A DNA stretch of 64,000 nt from Mesorhizobium sp. 113-3-3 (GCF_016756495.1 NZ_AP023243.1:124001-188000), one strand, 5' to 3'; positions 34,408-43,819 are shown, counted from the first letter of the stretch. Made by a program: numbers and translations. Notes: generated from the letters alone by a model not told the origin.

Positions 34408-35223
34408 TCATTTCCCACTGCCGGCGATCTGGTCGCCGTCGCGGGTGAGGTAATAGGCAAACAGGATGGGCAGCAGTGTCACCAGCACGACGACCATGGC
34501 CACGACATTGGTGACCGGGCGCTGGCGCGGACGGATCAGTTCCTCCAGCATCCAGATCGGCACGGTCTGCTGCTGGCCGGCGGTGAAGGTGGTGACGATG
34601 ACTTCGTCGAAAGACAAGGCGAAGGCCAGCATGCCGCCGGCAAGCAGCGCGGTGGCGATGTTGGGCAGCACGACATGGCGGAAGGTCTGGAAGCCGTCGG
34701 CGCCGAGATCCATCGAGGCCTCGATCATCGAGCCCGAGGTGCGGCGGAAGCGGGCCACCGCATTGTTATAGACGACGACCACGCAGAAAGTGGCGTGGCC
34801 GAGTACGATCGTCCAGAACGAGAAGGGTATGTCGGCGAGCGAAAAGGCCGAGCGCAGCGCGATGCCGGTGATGATGCCAGGCAGCGCGATGGGCAGGATG
34901 ACCAGCAGCGAGATGGTCTCGCGGCCGAAGAATTTCGTCCGTGACACCGCGGCGGCGCACAGCGTGCCGAGCACCAGCGCGATCGCCGTCGAAATGGCGG
35001 CGACGCGCACCGACAGCGACAGCGCCTCCCAGACGTCGGGCCGGTTCCAGGTGACGGCAAACCACTGCGTGGTCAGACCTGGCGGTGGCCAGACGAAACT
35101 CTTCTCCTCGGTGGTGAAGGCGTAGACGAAGATCAGCAGGATCGGCAGATGCAGGAAGAGCAGGCCGCAGGCGGCGGCGATCTTCAGCCCGAGCGGAGCC
35201 GACTGGCCACGGTCAGAGCGCAT
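34408..35223 (-). CDS. ydcV: Polyamine-type ABC transporter permease (YdcV/PotC-like)
   Basis: 271 residues with six membrane helices. The N-terminal TM ([21 protein letters not shown]) and the EAA loop [23 protein letters not shown] are typical of PotC-type permeases of the spermidine/putrescine ABC family. It pairs with the upstream YdcU-like permease, whose 3' end it overlaps by 11 bp. The position before an aminobutyraldehyde dehydrogenase points to putrescine or a related amine as substrate. Confidence 0.88.
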   Translation of the reverse strand: MRSDRGQSAPLGLKIAAACGLLFLHLPILLIFVYAFTTEEKSFVWPPPGLTTQWFAVTWNRPDVWEALSLSVRVAAISTAIALVLGTLCAAAVSRTKFFGRETISLLVILPIALPGIITGIALRSAFSLADIPFSFWTIVLGHATFCVVVVYNNAVARFRRTSGSMIEASMDLGADGFQTFRHVVLPNIATALLAGGMLAFALSFDEVIVTTFTAGQQQTVPIWMLEELIRPRQRPVTNVVAMVVVLVTLLPILFAYYLTRDGDQIAGSGK

Positions 35224-36181
35224 CGAAGGCCCCCATGCGCTTAGCGCCCCAGAGATAGAAGCCCATGATGACGATGGGCACCACGGTGAAGGCTGCGGCG
35301 AGCGGGATGTTGCCGGCGGTGCCTTGCTGCGAATAGACGGCCTGGCCGATGAACAGGCGCGAGGTGCCGATGATCTGCGGGATGATGTAATCGCCCAATG
35401 TCAGGGAAAAGGTGAAGATCGAGCCGGCGACAATGCCGGGCAATGCCAGCGGGAACAGCACGTTGCGGAAGGTCTGGCCCGGCGAGGCGCCGAGATCGGA
35501 AGAAGCCTCGACCAGATTGCCGGGCACGCGCTCCAATGCCGCCTGAACGGGGAGGATCATGAAGGGCAGCCAGACATAGACGAAGACGATGAAGGTGCCG
35601 GTGAACGACACCGACAGCGAGTTGCCGCCGACGACCGGCAGCGACAGCCAGGCATCGAGCAGCCACAGCACATGCAGTTTGGCGAGGAGCCAGGTGAGGA
35701 TGCCTTCCTTGGCGAGAATCAGCTTCCAGGCATAGATCTTGACCAGATAGCTCGACCAAAGCGGCAGCATGACGCCGAGATAGAACAGCGCCTTCCAGCG
35801 GCCACGCGCATAGCGCGCGGCGTAGTGGGCGATCGGAAAGGCGACGATGGCCGAGGCCAGCGTGACCAATGCCGCCATGGTGACCGTGCGCAGGATGATG
35901 TCGAGATTGGCGGCCTGGAGCAGATCGCCATAGGTCTTCAGCGTGAACTGGCGGTTGATGAGGCCGGAGTACTCGTCGATGGAGAAAAAGCTCTGCGCCA
36001 GCAGCGCGAAGAGCGAGCCGATATAGACGATGCCGAGCCACAGCACAGGCGGCAAAAGCATGAGCAGCAGAAGCAGTTGCGGCCGGCGCCAGAACAAGTC
36101 CGACAGCGCGCCGCGCATGCCGCCGCTGCCGGGCAGGATGGCGGGGGCGGTGGCGCGTGGCATGGTGGCGTCGACGCTCAT
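35213..36181 (-). CDS. ydcU: Polyamine-type ABC transporter permease (YdcU/PotB-like)
   Basis: 322 residues with six membrane helices and a cytoplasmic N-terminal extension. The first helix ([20 protein letters not shown]) and the loop [22 protein letters not shown] match PotB-type permeases. It overlaps the ATPase gene by four bases (ATGA) and the YdcV-like gene by 11 bp, so the transporter genes are tightly coupled. An inner-membrane subunit of the amine importer. Confidence 0.88.
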   Translation of the reverse strand: MSVDATMPRATAPAILPGSGGMRGALSDLFWRRPQLLLLLMLLPPVLWLGIVYIGSLFALLAQSFFSIDEYSGLINRQFTLKTYGDLLQAANLDIILRTVTMAALVTLASAIVAFPIAHYAARYARGRWKALFYLGVMLPLWSSYLVKIYAWKLILAKEGILTWLLAKLHVLWLLDAWLSLPVVGGNSLSVSFTGTFIVFVYVWLPFMILPVQAALERVPGNLVEASSDLGASPGQTFRNVLFPLALPGIVAGSIFTFSLTLGDYIIPQIIGTSRLFIGQAVYSQQGTAGNIPLAAAFTVVPIVIMGFYLWGAKRMGAFDAL

Positions 36182-37176
36182 GCCGGTTCATCCATCAGGT
36201 GCAGGTGCTCGCGGTTGAAGGTGAGCATGACCGCCTCGCCTTCGGCAGGCAGGGCGGTGCCGGCCGGCACCACGGCGTGCAGCTTCAACCCATCGGCGTC
36301 GAGCGCGAGCCTGGTGGTGGCGCCGAGATAGTTGGTCGAGATCAGTCGGGCGGCGACGCCTTCGCCGCTTGCGGCACGGCTGACGCGAACGGATTCAGGG
36401 CGAAGGCTGCCCCAGCGGTGCTGGCCGGAATAACGCTGGACGAAATCCGGCGGCAGCACGTTGGAGGAGCCGACGAAATCGGCGACGAAACGCGTGCGGG
36501 GTCGCTGGTAGATATCCTCCGGCGTGCCGATCTGCATGATCCTGCCGTCGTTGAAGACGGCGACGCGGTCGGCCATGGACAGCGCCTCGCCCTGGTCGTG
36601 GGTGACGAAGACAAAGGTGATGCCGAGCGCCTTCTGCAGCGATTTCAGCTCTTCCTGCATGTTCTCGCGCAGCTTCAGGTCGAGCGCCCCGAGCGGTTCG
36701 TCGAGCAGCAGCACCTTGGGCTGGTTGACCAGAGCGCGGGCGAGCGCGACGCGCTGGCGCTGGCCGCCGGAAAGCTGGCCGGGGCGGCGGGCGCCGTAGC
36801 CTGGCAGCCGCACCAGCGACAACGCCTCCTCGGCCGCCTTGTGCCGTTCGGCCTTGCCGACGCCCTTGACCATCAGCCCGTAGGCGACGTTATCCAGCAC
36901 ATTGAGATGCGGGAACAGCGCATAGTCCTGGAAGACGGTGTTGACGTTGCGGCGATAGGGCGGCACGCCCTCGGCGCGTTCGCCGAAGATCGAGATCGAG
37001 CCCGAAGTCGGCTGCTCGAAGCCGGCGATGAGGCGCAGGCAAGTGGTCTTGCCCGACCCCGAGGGACCAAGCATGGCGAAGAACTCGCCCGGCGCAATGT
37101 CGAGATCGACCGCGTCGACCGCGCGCACGCTGCCGAAATGGCGCGAGACTTTCTGGAAGGAGACGGCTGATGTCAT
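36178..37176 (-). CDS. ydcT: Polyamine-type ABC transporter ATPase (YdcT/PotA-like)
   Basis: 332 residues. Walker A GPSGSGKTT, signature LSGGQRQRVALARAL, Walker B KVLLLDEPLGALD and the switch His in VFVTHDQGEAL are all intact. A C-terminal TOBE-like regulatory domain follows (about 240-332). It energises uptake through the YdcU/YdcV pair. It starts about 210 bp after the binding-protein gene, the gap being filled with a palindromic repeat, and overlaps ydcU by four bases. Confidence 0.92.
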   Translation of the reverse strand: MTSAVSFQKVSRHFGSVRAVDAVDLDIAPGEFFAMLGPSGSGKTTCLRLIAGFEQPTSGSISIFGERAEGVPPYRRNVNTVFQDYALFPHLNVLDNVAYGLMVKGVGKAERHKAAEEALSLVRLPGYGARRPGQLSGGQRQRVALARALVNQPKVLLLDEPLGALDLKLRENMQEELKSLQKALGITFVFVTHDQGEALSMADRVAVFNDGRIMQIGTPEDIYQRPRTRFVADFVGSSNVLPPDFVQRYSGQHRWGSLRPESVRVSRAASGEGVAARLISTNYLGATTRLALDADGLKLHAVVPAGTALPAEGEAVMLTFNREHLHLMDEPA

Positions 37177-37254
37177 CGGACTGTCAGTCTGTTGCCGGTT
37201 TTGTCAAAATCATCCTCAGCTACGAATCTGGCTAGGATTGCGAAATTCGCGCGC

Positions 37255-37376
37255 CGCTTCACCTCCCCCTCGATGGGGGAGGTCGCGGCGAAGCCGCGGG
37301 TGAGGGTGATGGCGCCGACCTGTCGGACAGCCCCCACCCCGACGCTGCGCGTCGACCCTCCCCACAAGGGGAGGGT
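37255..37376. repeat. Palindromic repeat element between the binding protein and ATPase genes
   Basis: Two strong hairpins bound the element: ACCTCCCCC/GGGGGAGGT at 37261-37283 and ACCCTCCCC/GGGGAGGGT at 37355-37376, with GC-rich inverted words between. The terminal hairpin words recur in the element at 55947-56047. Inside the operon it could lower expression of the ATPase and permeases relative to the binding protein. Confidence 0.75.
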
Positions 37377-37384
37377 AAGCGAAA

Positions 37385-38542
37385 TCACCGTCCGCCGATG
37401 ACGCCGATATAGTCCGACACCCAGCGGTAATAGGGCACGCACTGGTCGTTCTGGGTGACGCATTTCGAGACCGGCGTCTTCCAGAACTTGATCTTGTCGA
37501 AATTCTCGTACCCGTTGGTCTTGCAGCCTTCGTCGGTCAGGAGCTCGTTGCCCTTGCAGGCGGCGGGCACCACGGGGAGCGATCCGAACCAGGCGGAGAC
37601 ATCGCCCTGCACCTTCGGCGACAGCGAATGTTCGAGCCACATATAGGCGCAGTTCGGGTGGGCCGCGTCGGCTTCCATCATGGTGGTGTCGGCCCAGCCG
37701 GTGACGCCTTCTTCCGGCACGGTCGAGGCAACCGGCTTCTTGGAGGCGACCAGCGTGTTGACCTGATACGGCCACGAACCAGAGGCGACGACGCCTTCAT
37801 TCTGGAAATCGTCGACCTGGATGGCTGCGTCATGCCAGTAGCGGCCAACCAGCGTGCGCTGAACGCGCAGCAGGTCGAGCGCCGCCTTGTACTGGTCCTC
37901 GTTCAGTTCGTAAGGGTCCTTGATGCCGAGTTCCGGCTTGTGGAACATCAGGTAGTTCGCGGCATCGGCAATGTGGATCGGGCCGTCATAAGCCTGGACG
38001 CGGCCCTTGTTGGACTTGCCGTCCGGCAGCTTCATTTCCTCGAACACGACGTTCCAGCTCTTGGGCGCTTCCTTGAACACCTCGGTGTTATACATCAGGA
38101 TGTTCGGCCCCCACTGATAGGGGACGCCGTAATGCACCTTGTCGACGGTGAACCAGGGGGCGTCCTTCAGCCGGTCGTCGACGTTTTTCCAGCTCGGGAT
38201 GAGATCGGTGTTGATCGGCTGCACGCGCTTGCCGGCGACGAGGCGCAGCGAGGCATCGCCGCTAGCCGTCACGAGGTCGAAACCGCCCTCGTTCATCAGC
38301 GAGACCATCTCGTCCGACGTGTTGGCGGTCTTGACGTTGACCTTGCAGCCGCTCTCCTTCTCGAAGGCGGTGACCCAGTCATAGCCCTTGTCGGTCTCGC
38401 CGCGCTCGATATAGCCAGGCCAGGCAACGATGTTGACCTGGCCTTCGCCCTTGCCGAGTTCCTTGACCTGGGCAATGGCCTGGCCGGAGAAGGTCAGCGC
38501 GACCGTCAGCGCCGTGCATGACTTCAGGAATGAATTCATCAT
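37385..38542 (-). CDS. ydcS: Periplasmic polyamine-type substrate-binding protein (YdcS-like)
   Basis: 385 residues against 381 in E. coli YdcS. A signal peptide (SFLKSCTALTVALTFSGQAIA) is followed by a PotD-like fold: VNIVAWPGYIERGETDKGYDW, GVPYQWGPNILMYNTEVF and SGSWPYQVNTLV. It has several C-terminal cysteines (CKGNELLTDEGCK, KCVTQNDQC) that may form disulfides. Two adjacent ATGs (38542 and 38539) are possible; GGGAG sits better for the second. It is the first gene of the ydcSTUV-patD unit, downstream of a LysR box and LysR gene. Confidence 0.88.
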   Translation of the reverse strand: MMNSFLKSCTALTVALTFSGQAIAQVKELGKGEGQVNIVAWPGYIERGETDKGYDWVTAFEKESGCKVNVKTANTSDEMVSLMNEGGFDLVTASGDASLRLVAGKRVQPINTDLIPSWKNVDDRLKDAPWFTVDKVHYGVPYQWGPNILMYNTEVFKEAPKSWNVVFEEMKLPDGKSNKGRVQAYDGPIHIADAANYLMFHKPELGIKDPYELNEDQYKAALDLLRVQRTLVGRYWHDAAIQVDDFQNEGVVASGSWPYQVNTLVASKKPVASTVPEEGVTGWADTTMMEADAAHPNCAYMWLEHSLSPKVQGDVSAWFGSLPVVPAACKGNELLTDEGCKTNGYENFDKIKFWKTPVSKCVTQNDQCVPYYRWVSDYIGVIGGR

Positions 38543-38722
38543 CGATCTCCCATTTTGGCGCCTGATCCCGAAACCGCTCCGGTTTTCGCCAGATCACGCG
38601 CGGACTGAAAAACGTATCCGTTCGTCCGTGGACCTGATGCCGCTCTAATGGCGGCTTTGGTCCTTGAAACTGAAGGTGCTTGGAAAATTCCGGTTTCGCA
38701 AATTCATTTATCAGAACGACGA

Positions 38723-38739
38723 TATCGGTTTTTCCGATA
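38723..38739. promoter_or_regulatory. LysR-type operator upstream of the polyamine transport operon
   Basis: TATCGGTTTTTCCGATA, a perfect 6-bp inverted repeat around five T, fits both T-N11-A and ATC-N9-GAT. It lies in the spacer between the LysR gene and ydcS, about 180 bp before ydcS, and is the obvious binding site for that LysR protein. Confidence 0.75.
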
Positions 38740-38756
38740 GATTGGGTACTCGTCAA

Positions 38757-39668
38757 TCAAAGGCGTTGACGGACCGTCCGTTGTGACTGGGCAAGGCCGA
38801 TGAAGTCGCGCGCCGCCTGCGGCAGGCCGGAGCCGCGACGCCAGACCATGCCGACCTGCACCACCGGCAAGGAGCCGGAAATATCACGCGATTCGATGCG
38901 GTCGCCTTCCAGCGACCACGGCCGGTAGACAAGGTCGGGCAGCAGCGCCACGCCGGCGCCGGTGGCGACCAGGCTGCGCACGGCTTCGACGGAACGGGTG
39001 CGGAAGGCGACATGCGGCTTGGCGCCTATCGCCGTCAGCAGTTTTCCCGTGTTCTCCTCGATCTCGTCGACGGTGAGCATGATCAGCGGCTCGCCGGCGA
39101 TATCGCCAATGCTGATGATGTCGGCGCCGACGAGCGAATGGCCGAGCGGCAGCCACAGGCGGTAGGCCGACACTTCCAGTATTTCCGACTGCAGCGCGGT
39201 GCGGTCGCGCAAATTGGAGGTGACCATGACGGCGATGTCGAGCTTGCCGCCGATGAGCAGGTGCTCGAGGTAGTCGCCATTGTCCTCGATGGCCGAGACC
39301 TCGACGCCGGGATAGGCGCGGCGGTAGCGGGAGAGCAGATCCGACAGCACATAACCGGCGACCAGCGAGGTGACGCCGAGTTGCAGCCGCCCTCCCGCCA
39401 CCGCCTGTTCGCCGGAAAAAGAGCGGCGGGCGTCGGAGACGTCGGCGAGGATCTTGGTCGCGTGGCGCAGGAACTGGTGGCCCTTGTGGGTGATGTTGAG
39501 GCCGCGCGGATGGCGCTCGAACAATTCGACGCCCAGATCGCTTTCGAGCTCCTTGATCGCTTCGGTGACCGACGATTGCGAGATGGAAAGGTTCTGCGCG
39601 GCGCCCGACACCGTGCCTTGTTCGGCGACGGCGATGAAGAACTGCAACTGGCGGATGGTGAAGGCCAT
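38757..39668 (-). CDS. LysR-family regulator, likely of the polyamine operon
   Basis: 303 residues. Helix-turn-helix near the N-terminus (GTVSGAAQNLSISQSSVTEAIKEL), then a standard LysR effector-binding domain beginning GRLQLGVTSLVAGYVL. The start at 39668 (MAFTIRQLQFF) is the normal family start. It reads in the same direction as ydcS, 214 bp upstream of it, with a good LysR box between; in E. coli the equivalent operon is next to a MocR-type gene instead. Putrescine or an aldehyde product is a plausible effector (inference). Confidence 0.85.
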   Translation of the reverse strand: MAFTIRQLQFFIAVAEQGTVSGAAQNLSISQSSVTEAIKELESDLGVELFERHPRGLNITHKGHQFLRHATKILADVSDARRSFSGEQAVAGGRLQLGVTSLVAGYVLSDLLSRYRRAYPGVEVSAIEDNGDYLEHLLIGGKLDIAVMVTSNLRDRTALQSEILEVSAYRLWLPLGHSLVGADIISIGDIAGEPLIMLTVDEIEENTGKLLTAIGAKPHVAFRTRSVEAVRSLVATGAGVALLPDLVYRPWSLEGDRIESRDISGSLPVVQVGMVWRRGSGLPQAARDFIGLAQSQRTVRQRL

Positions 39669-39750
39669 GGCCGGACTAAACACCGGCGGCCGGGCGAAGG
39701 AAAGCCGACGGCAGAACTTATCCCATGGCCGGAGGACTGTGGCCCCGCGC

Positions 39751-40368
39751 TCAGCCGAACACCAGCCTGATGCGTCGCCGCCATGCGGGGCCATAGCGCA
39801 ATGCCAGCATGAAAGCCGTCTCCAGCGCCACGACGATGACGATGATGCGCAAACCCACCGTGAAGGAATCCTGGCCGCTGCCGCGCAAGAGATAGCCGGT
39901 CAGGAGAAAGCCCGCATTCCAGATGGTGGCGCCGAGCAACGTCGCCATCGCGAAGGGCAGAGCAGGCAGACAAAGCGCGCCGGCCGCGATCGGCAAATAA
40001 TTGCGCACCGTCGGGATGAACTGCGCCAGCAGGGACACCCGCACATGATTGCGGCGATAGGCCTGGCCGAGCTTGCGGTAGGTTGCCGGGCGCAGGAAGA
40101 TATATCTGCCAACCCGTTCGATCAGCCGGTCGGCACGGTCGAATCCGATCCGCCGGCCAACGCCATACCAGACAAGGCAGCCGGCGAAGGAGGCAAGCGT
40201 CGTCACCGCCAGCAGGATCGCCAGCGTCGGACTATCCGGCGCCGCCGTCATGCCGAGGAACAGCAGCAGCACATGCGAGGGCGGGATCGGCAGGATCTTC
40301 TCGGTGAAGGCGAGGCAGAAGACGCCGAACAGGCCGAAGCCGAGAATGGCCGACAGCGGACCCGTCAT
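39751..40368 (-). CDS. DedA-family membrane protein
   Basis: 205 residues with four to five hydrophobic segments. The conserved DedA features are LAFTEKILPIPPSHVLLLFLGM near the start and FIPTVRNYLPIAAGAL in the middle (family pattern F.R..R...P..AG). DedA proteins are inner-membrane proteins, some of them lipid scramblases or flippases that keep membrane composition and proton motive force. It overlaps the PmtA-like gene by four bases (ATGA), so the pair may work together on phospholipids. Confidence 0.85.
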   Translation of the reverse strand: MTGPLSAILGFGLFGVFCLAFTEKILPIPPSHVLLLFLGMTAAPDSPTLAILLAVTTLASFAGCLVWYGVGRRIGFDRADRLIERVGRYIFLRPATYRKLGQAYRRNHVRVSLLAQFIPTVRNYLPIAAGALCLPALPFAMATLLGATIWNAGFLLTGYLLRGSGQDSFTVGLRIIVIVVALETAFMLALRYGPAWRRRIRLVFG

Positions 40369-40964
40369 GCGAAGCGCCAGTCATAGGTCCCCAGCGTATT
40401 GATCCTGGTGACGCGATAGACCGTAGCCGGCGGGAAATTGCGAAAAGTATGGCCGACCCGCGTGACTTCGAGATCGAGCCGGTCGAGCAGCGACTGGTCG
40501 AACGGGCAGCGCCGGCCAAGCGTGAACTGATACAGCGCTCCACCCGGGCGCAGATTCGCGAAAACGCCTTCGAGAATGGCAAGGGTCTTGCGCGGCGAAA
40601 TCAGGCGGAAGGGCAGCCCGCTGACGGCAGCGCCAACCACCGGCCCAGGGAATAGCGACAGATGGCGCAGCCCGACGGCATCCATCTCGAAAATCCGGGC
40701 GGCGGGAAAGCGGCGCATGAGAAGTGCGGCAAAATCCGGATCGGATTCGATCAGCGTCAGATCCTCTTCCCTCACCCCGCGTGACAGCAGCGCCCGTGTG
40801 AACGGGCCGGTTCCGGGACCGAGTTCCAGCACCGGGCCTGTCTCGGGACCGATGTCACGTGTCATCAAGGCCGACAGGCTGGAGCTGGACGGCGTGACGG
40901 AGCCGACCCTGAACGGCGCAACGGTCCACGCCATGAGAAAAGACAGGGCATCATGTGCAGGCAT
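40365..40964 (-). CDS. Phospholipid N-methyltransferase-like (PmtA-type) SAM methyltransferase
   Basis: 199 residues, the size of rhizobial PmtA. SAM motif I is VLELGPGTGPFTRALL, followed by LTLIESDPDFAALLMRRFP and the PmtA-like stretch VSGLPFRLISPRKTLAILEGVF, then FTLGRRCPFDQSLLDRL and PPATVYRVTR. PmtA of Sinorhizobium methylates phosphatidylethanolamine to phosphatidylcholine on the inner face of the membrane. This may be a second, divergent member rather than the main enzyme. The start at 40964 avoids a long unlikely upstream extension. It is coupled to the DedA gene and divergent from the two-component system. Confidence 0.8.
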   Translation of the reverse strand: MPAHDALSFLMAWTVAPFRVGSVTPSSSSLSALMTRDIGPETGPVLELGPGTGPFTRALLSRGVREEDLTLIESDPDFAALLMRRFPAARIFEMDAVGLRHLSLFPGPVVGAAVSGLPFRLISPRKTLAILEGVFANLRPGGALYQFTLGRRCPFDQSLLDRLDLEVTRVGHTFRNFPPATVYRVTRINTLGTYDWRFA

Positions 40965-41255
40965 AACCAACCTCAATCCCGGACAACAACACGCCAACCA
41001 ATTTGGCGCGACCACTTGATTTCGTTTCGGCGTCGGACCCGAACCTGTTGCATCGTCGGGCCCGACGCCTTGACGCCGGCATGGGCGGTTCCTGCCGACC
41101 GGCGCTGTTTGGCGTGGCTGGATTGCATAGACATTGCGCAATGGCGCTGGCGCAAAGAAAGAACTTGCCGGCTTCCCGCCATTCGGCTTTGCCATGCTTG
41201 CGCAATGTTGGCGCTGTAGCGCCCGATACGGTGTGCTCGTTGCCGGGGAGTGTGG
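40965..41255. other. Divergent spacer between the PmtA-like gene and the response regulator
   Basis: 291 bp with no convincing gene. TTGCGCAATG occurs twice in direct orientation (41134-41143 and 41198-41207), each followed by TGGCGCTG-type words, spaced 64 bp apart. These may be response-regulator sites for autoregulation; the assignment is weak. A small GGCGCTGTAGCGCC hairpin ends about 40 bp before the regulator start. Confidence 0.4.
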
Positions 41256-41930
41256 ATGCGTATCTTGCTGGTCGAAGACGAGCCCGAAATGGTCTCGGCG
41301 CTGCGTGCGGCGCTGAAGCGCCACGACATGGTGGTCGATCACGCCGGCACGCTGCTTGAGGCGGAGGGCTTCGTTGCGGTCGACAGTTACGACGCCATCC
41401 TGCTCGACCGCCAGTTGCCGGACGGCGACGGGCTGTCGCTGGTGCCGCGATTGCGTTCGGCGGCGAACACCACGCCCGTGCTGGTGCTGACGGCCAAGGG
41501 CGACACGTCTGACAAGGTCGATGGGCTGGACATGGGCGCGGACGACTATCTGGCAAAGCCGTTCGCCTTCGAGGAATTGCTGGCCCGCTTGCGCGCCTTG
41601 CTCAGGCGCCCGGCGCCGATGCAGTCGCAATTCATCCGCGCCGGCCATCTGGTGCTCGATGTCGGACACCGCGAGGCTGCGATCCGCGGCGAGCCGCTCA
41701 GCCTGCCGCGCCGCGAACTCCTGGTGCTGGAGGCGCTGATGCGGCGCACCGGCCGCATGGTGCAGCGCGAGGCGCTGATGGAAGCGGTGTTCGGCCTCGA
41801 CGACGAAATCCAGTCCAATGCGCTCGACACCCACGTCTCGCGCCTGCGCCGCAAACTCGCCGACGCCGATGCCGGGGTGACGATCAACGGCATTCGCGGC
41901 GTCGGCTATCTCCTGCGCGAGACGACATGA
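41256..41930 (+). CDS. OmpR/PhoB-family response regulator
   Basis: 224 residues. Receiver domain with acidic pair VEDEPE, phosphoacceptor Asp51 in AILLDRQLPDGDG, Thr/Ser switch in VLVLTAKGD and Lys in YLAKPFAFEELLAR, followed by a winged-helix DNA-binding domain ending INGIRGVGYLLR. The ATG at 41256 has GGGGAG upstream. It is followed 10 bp later by its sensor kinase. The stimulus is unknown. Confidence 0.92.
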   Translation: MRILLVEDEPEMVSALRAALKRHDMVVDHAGTLLEAEGFVAVDSYDAILLDRQLPDGDGLSLVPRLRSAANTTPVLVLTAKGDTSDKVDGLDMGADDYLAKPFAFEELLARLRALLRRPAPMQSQFIRAGHLVLDVGHREAAIRGEPLSLPRRELLVLEALMRRTGRMVQREALMEAVFGLDDEIQSNALDTHVSRLRRKLADADAGVTINGIRGVGYLLRETT

Positions 41931-41940
41931 GCATTAAGCG

Positions 41941-43302
41941 ATGAGCCTCAAGCGCCCACGTTCGCTCAAATGGAGCCTGGTGCTGCGCATCGCCTTGCTG
42001 CAATGCGCTATGCTGACGCTGATCATTGTCGGCATTCTCGGCGCCCTGCTCGCCACCGGCCTCATTCCGCACGACTATGAGGACGGCACGATGGATGTGC
42101 TGGCGGATGCGGTGGTGCGCGACGCGGGCGGCAAGCTTGTGCTGCGCGAGACTTCGGATCTGAAGAAGCTGCGATCCGATGTCCCCGACCTGTGGTTCAT
42201 CATCCGCGACAAGCAGGGGCAGCGGCTGCAGGAAGGTACGGTTCCGACCATCTTCCAGCCCTTCGCCGGCCTGCTGGACACGATCAGTGACGCGCGTATC
42301 GACCATTCCATCGGCGAGAGCGCGCCGCCGGACGCAAAGATCCGCTGGACCGAAACGGCCGCGGGCAACGTCCAGATCTTCTCCGGCACCAAGGGCGGGC
42401 TTTCGCTGCTTCGCCTGCTCGGACAGGCGCCGGCATTCTTCCTGCAAGGCATATTGCCGCTCGCCGGCCTCATGGCGCTGGCCACGCTGTTTGCGACACC
42501 CTGGGTGGTGCGCGGCGCGCTGTCGGGCCTTGGCCATGCCGCCGCCGAGGCCGAGCGCATCGACATCGACCAGCGCGGCGTGCAACTGCCGCTGAAGGAC
42601 GTGCCGACGGAAGTGACACCGCTGGTGAAGGCGGTGAACGCCGCCCTTGCGCGCCTCGACAAAGGCTATGAGCGCCACAAGCGCTTCCTGACCGACGCCG
42701 CCCATGAACTCCGAACGCCGGTGGCCATCCTCAACACGCGCCTGGCCTCGCTGCCGGCGACACCGGAGCGGGCACGCCTGCTGCAGGACGCAGCACGGCT
42801 TTCGACGCTGACCGACCAGTTGCTCGACCTGCAACGCCTCGACCGGCAGACCTCGCCTTTCGAGAAAGTCGATCTCGTGGCAATCGCGCGCGGCGTCATC
42901 GTCGACCTCGCGCCAATGGCTTTCTCGGCCGGATACGAGATGTCGTTCGAGCCGGAACGGGAGACGGTCTTCGCCAGCGGCGACCGCACCGCGATCGAGC
43001 GCGCGGTGACCAACATCGTCCAGAATGCCATCGAGCATGGCGGCAGGACTGGCAAGATCACCGTCAGTGTCACCGCTCCCGCTGTCATCGAGGTGCGCGA
43101 CGAAGGCGACGGCGTGCCGCCAGCCGAGCGCGAACGTATCTTCGAGCCCTTCTACCGGCTGCGCCCGCAGGATCACGGCGCCGGGCTCGGCCTCAATCTG
43201 GTGCAGGAAATCATGCAACTGCATGGCGGGCGCATCGAGATTCTCGACGGCAAACCGAGCGGCGCCTGCTTCCGGATGAGTTTTCGCCCGTTGCCCGCAT
43301 AA
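41941..43302 (+). CDS. Sensor histidine kinase
   Basis: 453 residues. One N-terminal membrane helix (about 13-40), a periplasmic region to about 155, a second helix (about 170-190), a HAMP-like linker, the HisKA domain with His255 in RFLTDAAHELRTPVA, and an HATPase domain with NIVQNAIEHGG, VRDEGDGVPP and GAGLGLNLVQEI. It phosphorylates the adjacent response regulator. The periplasmic domain (about 130 residues) has no motif I recognise, so the signal is unknown. Confidence 0.92.
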   Translation: MSLKRPRSLKWSLVLRIALLQCAMLTLIIVGILGALLATGLIPHDYEDGTMDVLADAVVRDAGGKLVLRETSDLKKLRSDVPDLWFIIRDKQGQRLQEGTVPTIFQPFAGLLDTISDARIDHSIGESAPPDAKIRWTETAAGNVQIFSGTKGGLSLLRLLGQAPAFFLQGILPLAGLMALATLFATPWVVRGALSGLGHAAAEAERIDIDQRGVQLPLKDVPTEVTPLVKAVNAALARLDKGYERHKRFLTDAAHELRTPVAILNTRLASLPATPERARLLQDAARLSTLTDQLLDLQRLDRQTSPFEKVDLVAIARGVIVDLAPMAFSAGYEMSFEPERETVFASGDRTAIERAVTNIVQNAIEHGGRTGKITVSVTAPAVIEVRDEGDGVPPAERERIFEPFYRLRPQDHGAGLGLNLVQEIMQLHGGRIEILDGKPSGACFRMSFRPLPA

Positions 43303-43335
43303 CGCCGCCGTAGACGGAAAGTTACGCTGACGCGT

Positions 43336-43369
43336 TTGACATCGCCGAAATCGTAACTAACTAAGTTAC
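43336..43369 (+). promoter_or_regulatory. Promoter and palindromic operator of the Rrf2 gene
   Basis: TTGACA (43336-43341) forms a good -35 box. A 17-bp palindrome GTAACT-AACTA-AGTTAC (43353-43369) occupies the -10 and start region and abuts the ATG at 43370. Binding there by the Rrf2 protein would block its own transcription. No ribosome binding site is visible before the ATG, so the message may be leaderless. Confidence 0.7.
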
Positions 43370-43819
43370 ATGAAACGCAACGGCCGATTGTCCTCCACCT
43401 TGCACATTCTCGTCCACATGGCCGAGAAGCCGGAACACGCGCTGACCTCCGAGCAGCTTGCCACCTTCATCCATACCAATCCGGTGGTGGTGCGCCGGAC
43501 CATCGCCGGCCTGCGCGACGCCGGCATCGTCACCTCGTCGCGCGGCCATGGCGGCGGCTGGCTGCTCGGACGGGCGCCCGAAAACACCTCACTGGCCGAG
43601 ATCAGCGCCGCCCTTGGCGAGACGCTGCTGCCGTTCAGCACCGAACCGGAAAGCCCGGGCTGTCTTGTCGAGCAAGCGGTGATCGCCGTGCTCGACGATT
43701 TCCGCATCGAGGCGGAGAAGCTGTTGGCGCAGAAGCTCAGCCGCATCACGCTGGCCGACCTGACCGCCGATTTCCGACGCCGTTACGACCTCATTGGAGT
43801 TTCCAGCCATGCAGTATGA
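43370..43819 (+). CDS. Rrf2-family transcriptional repressor
   Basis: 149 residues. The winged helix is LTSEQLATFIHTNPVVVRRTIAGLRDAGIV, followed by the wing SSRGHGGGWLLG and a long dimerisation helix. Only one cysteine (GCLVEQ) is found in the region where Fe-S-binding Rrf2 proteins such as IscR or NsrR have three, so this is the cluster-free, YwnA-like type that responds to redox or electrophile stress. It overlaps the next gene by 11 bp and probably represses itself and that gene. Confidence 0.88.
   Translation: MKRNGRLSSTLHILVHMAEKPEHALTSEQLATFIHTNPVVVRRTIAGLRDAGIVTSSRGHGGGWLLGRAPENTSLAEISAALGETLLPFSTEPESPGCLVEQAVIAVLDDFRIEAEKLLAQKLSRITLADLTADFRRRYDLIGVSSHAV

Noticed and set aside
43370..43819. 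Iron-sulfur sensing Rrf2 protein such as IscR, NsrR or RirA
   Set aside because: Only one cysteine is present in the region where those proteins have three.
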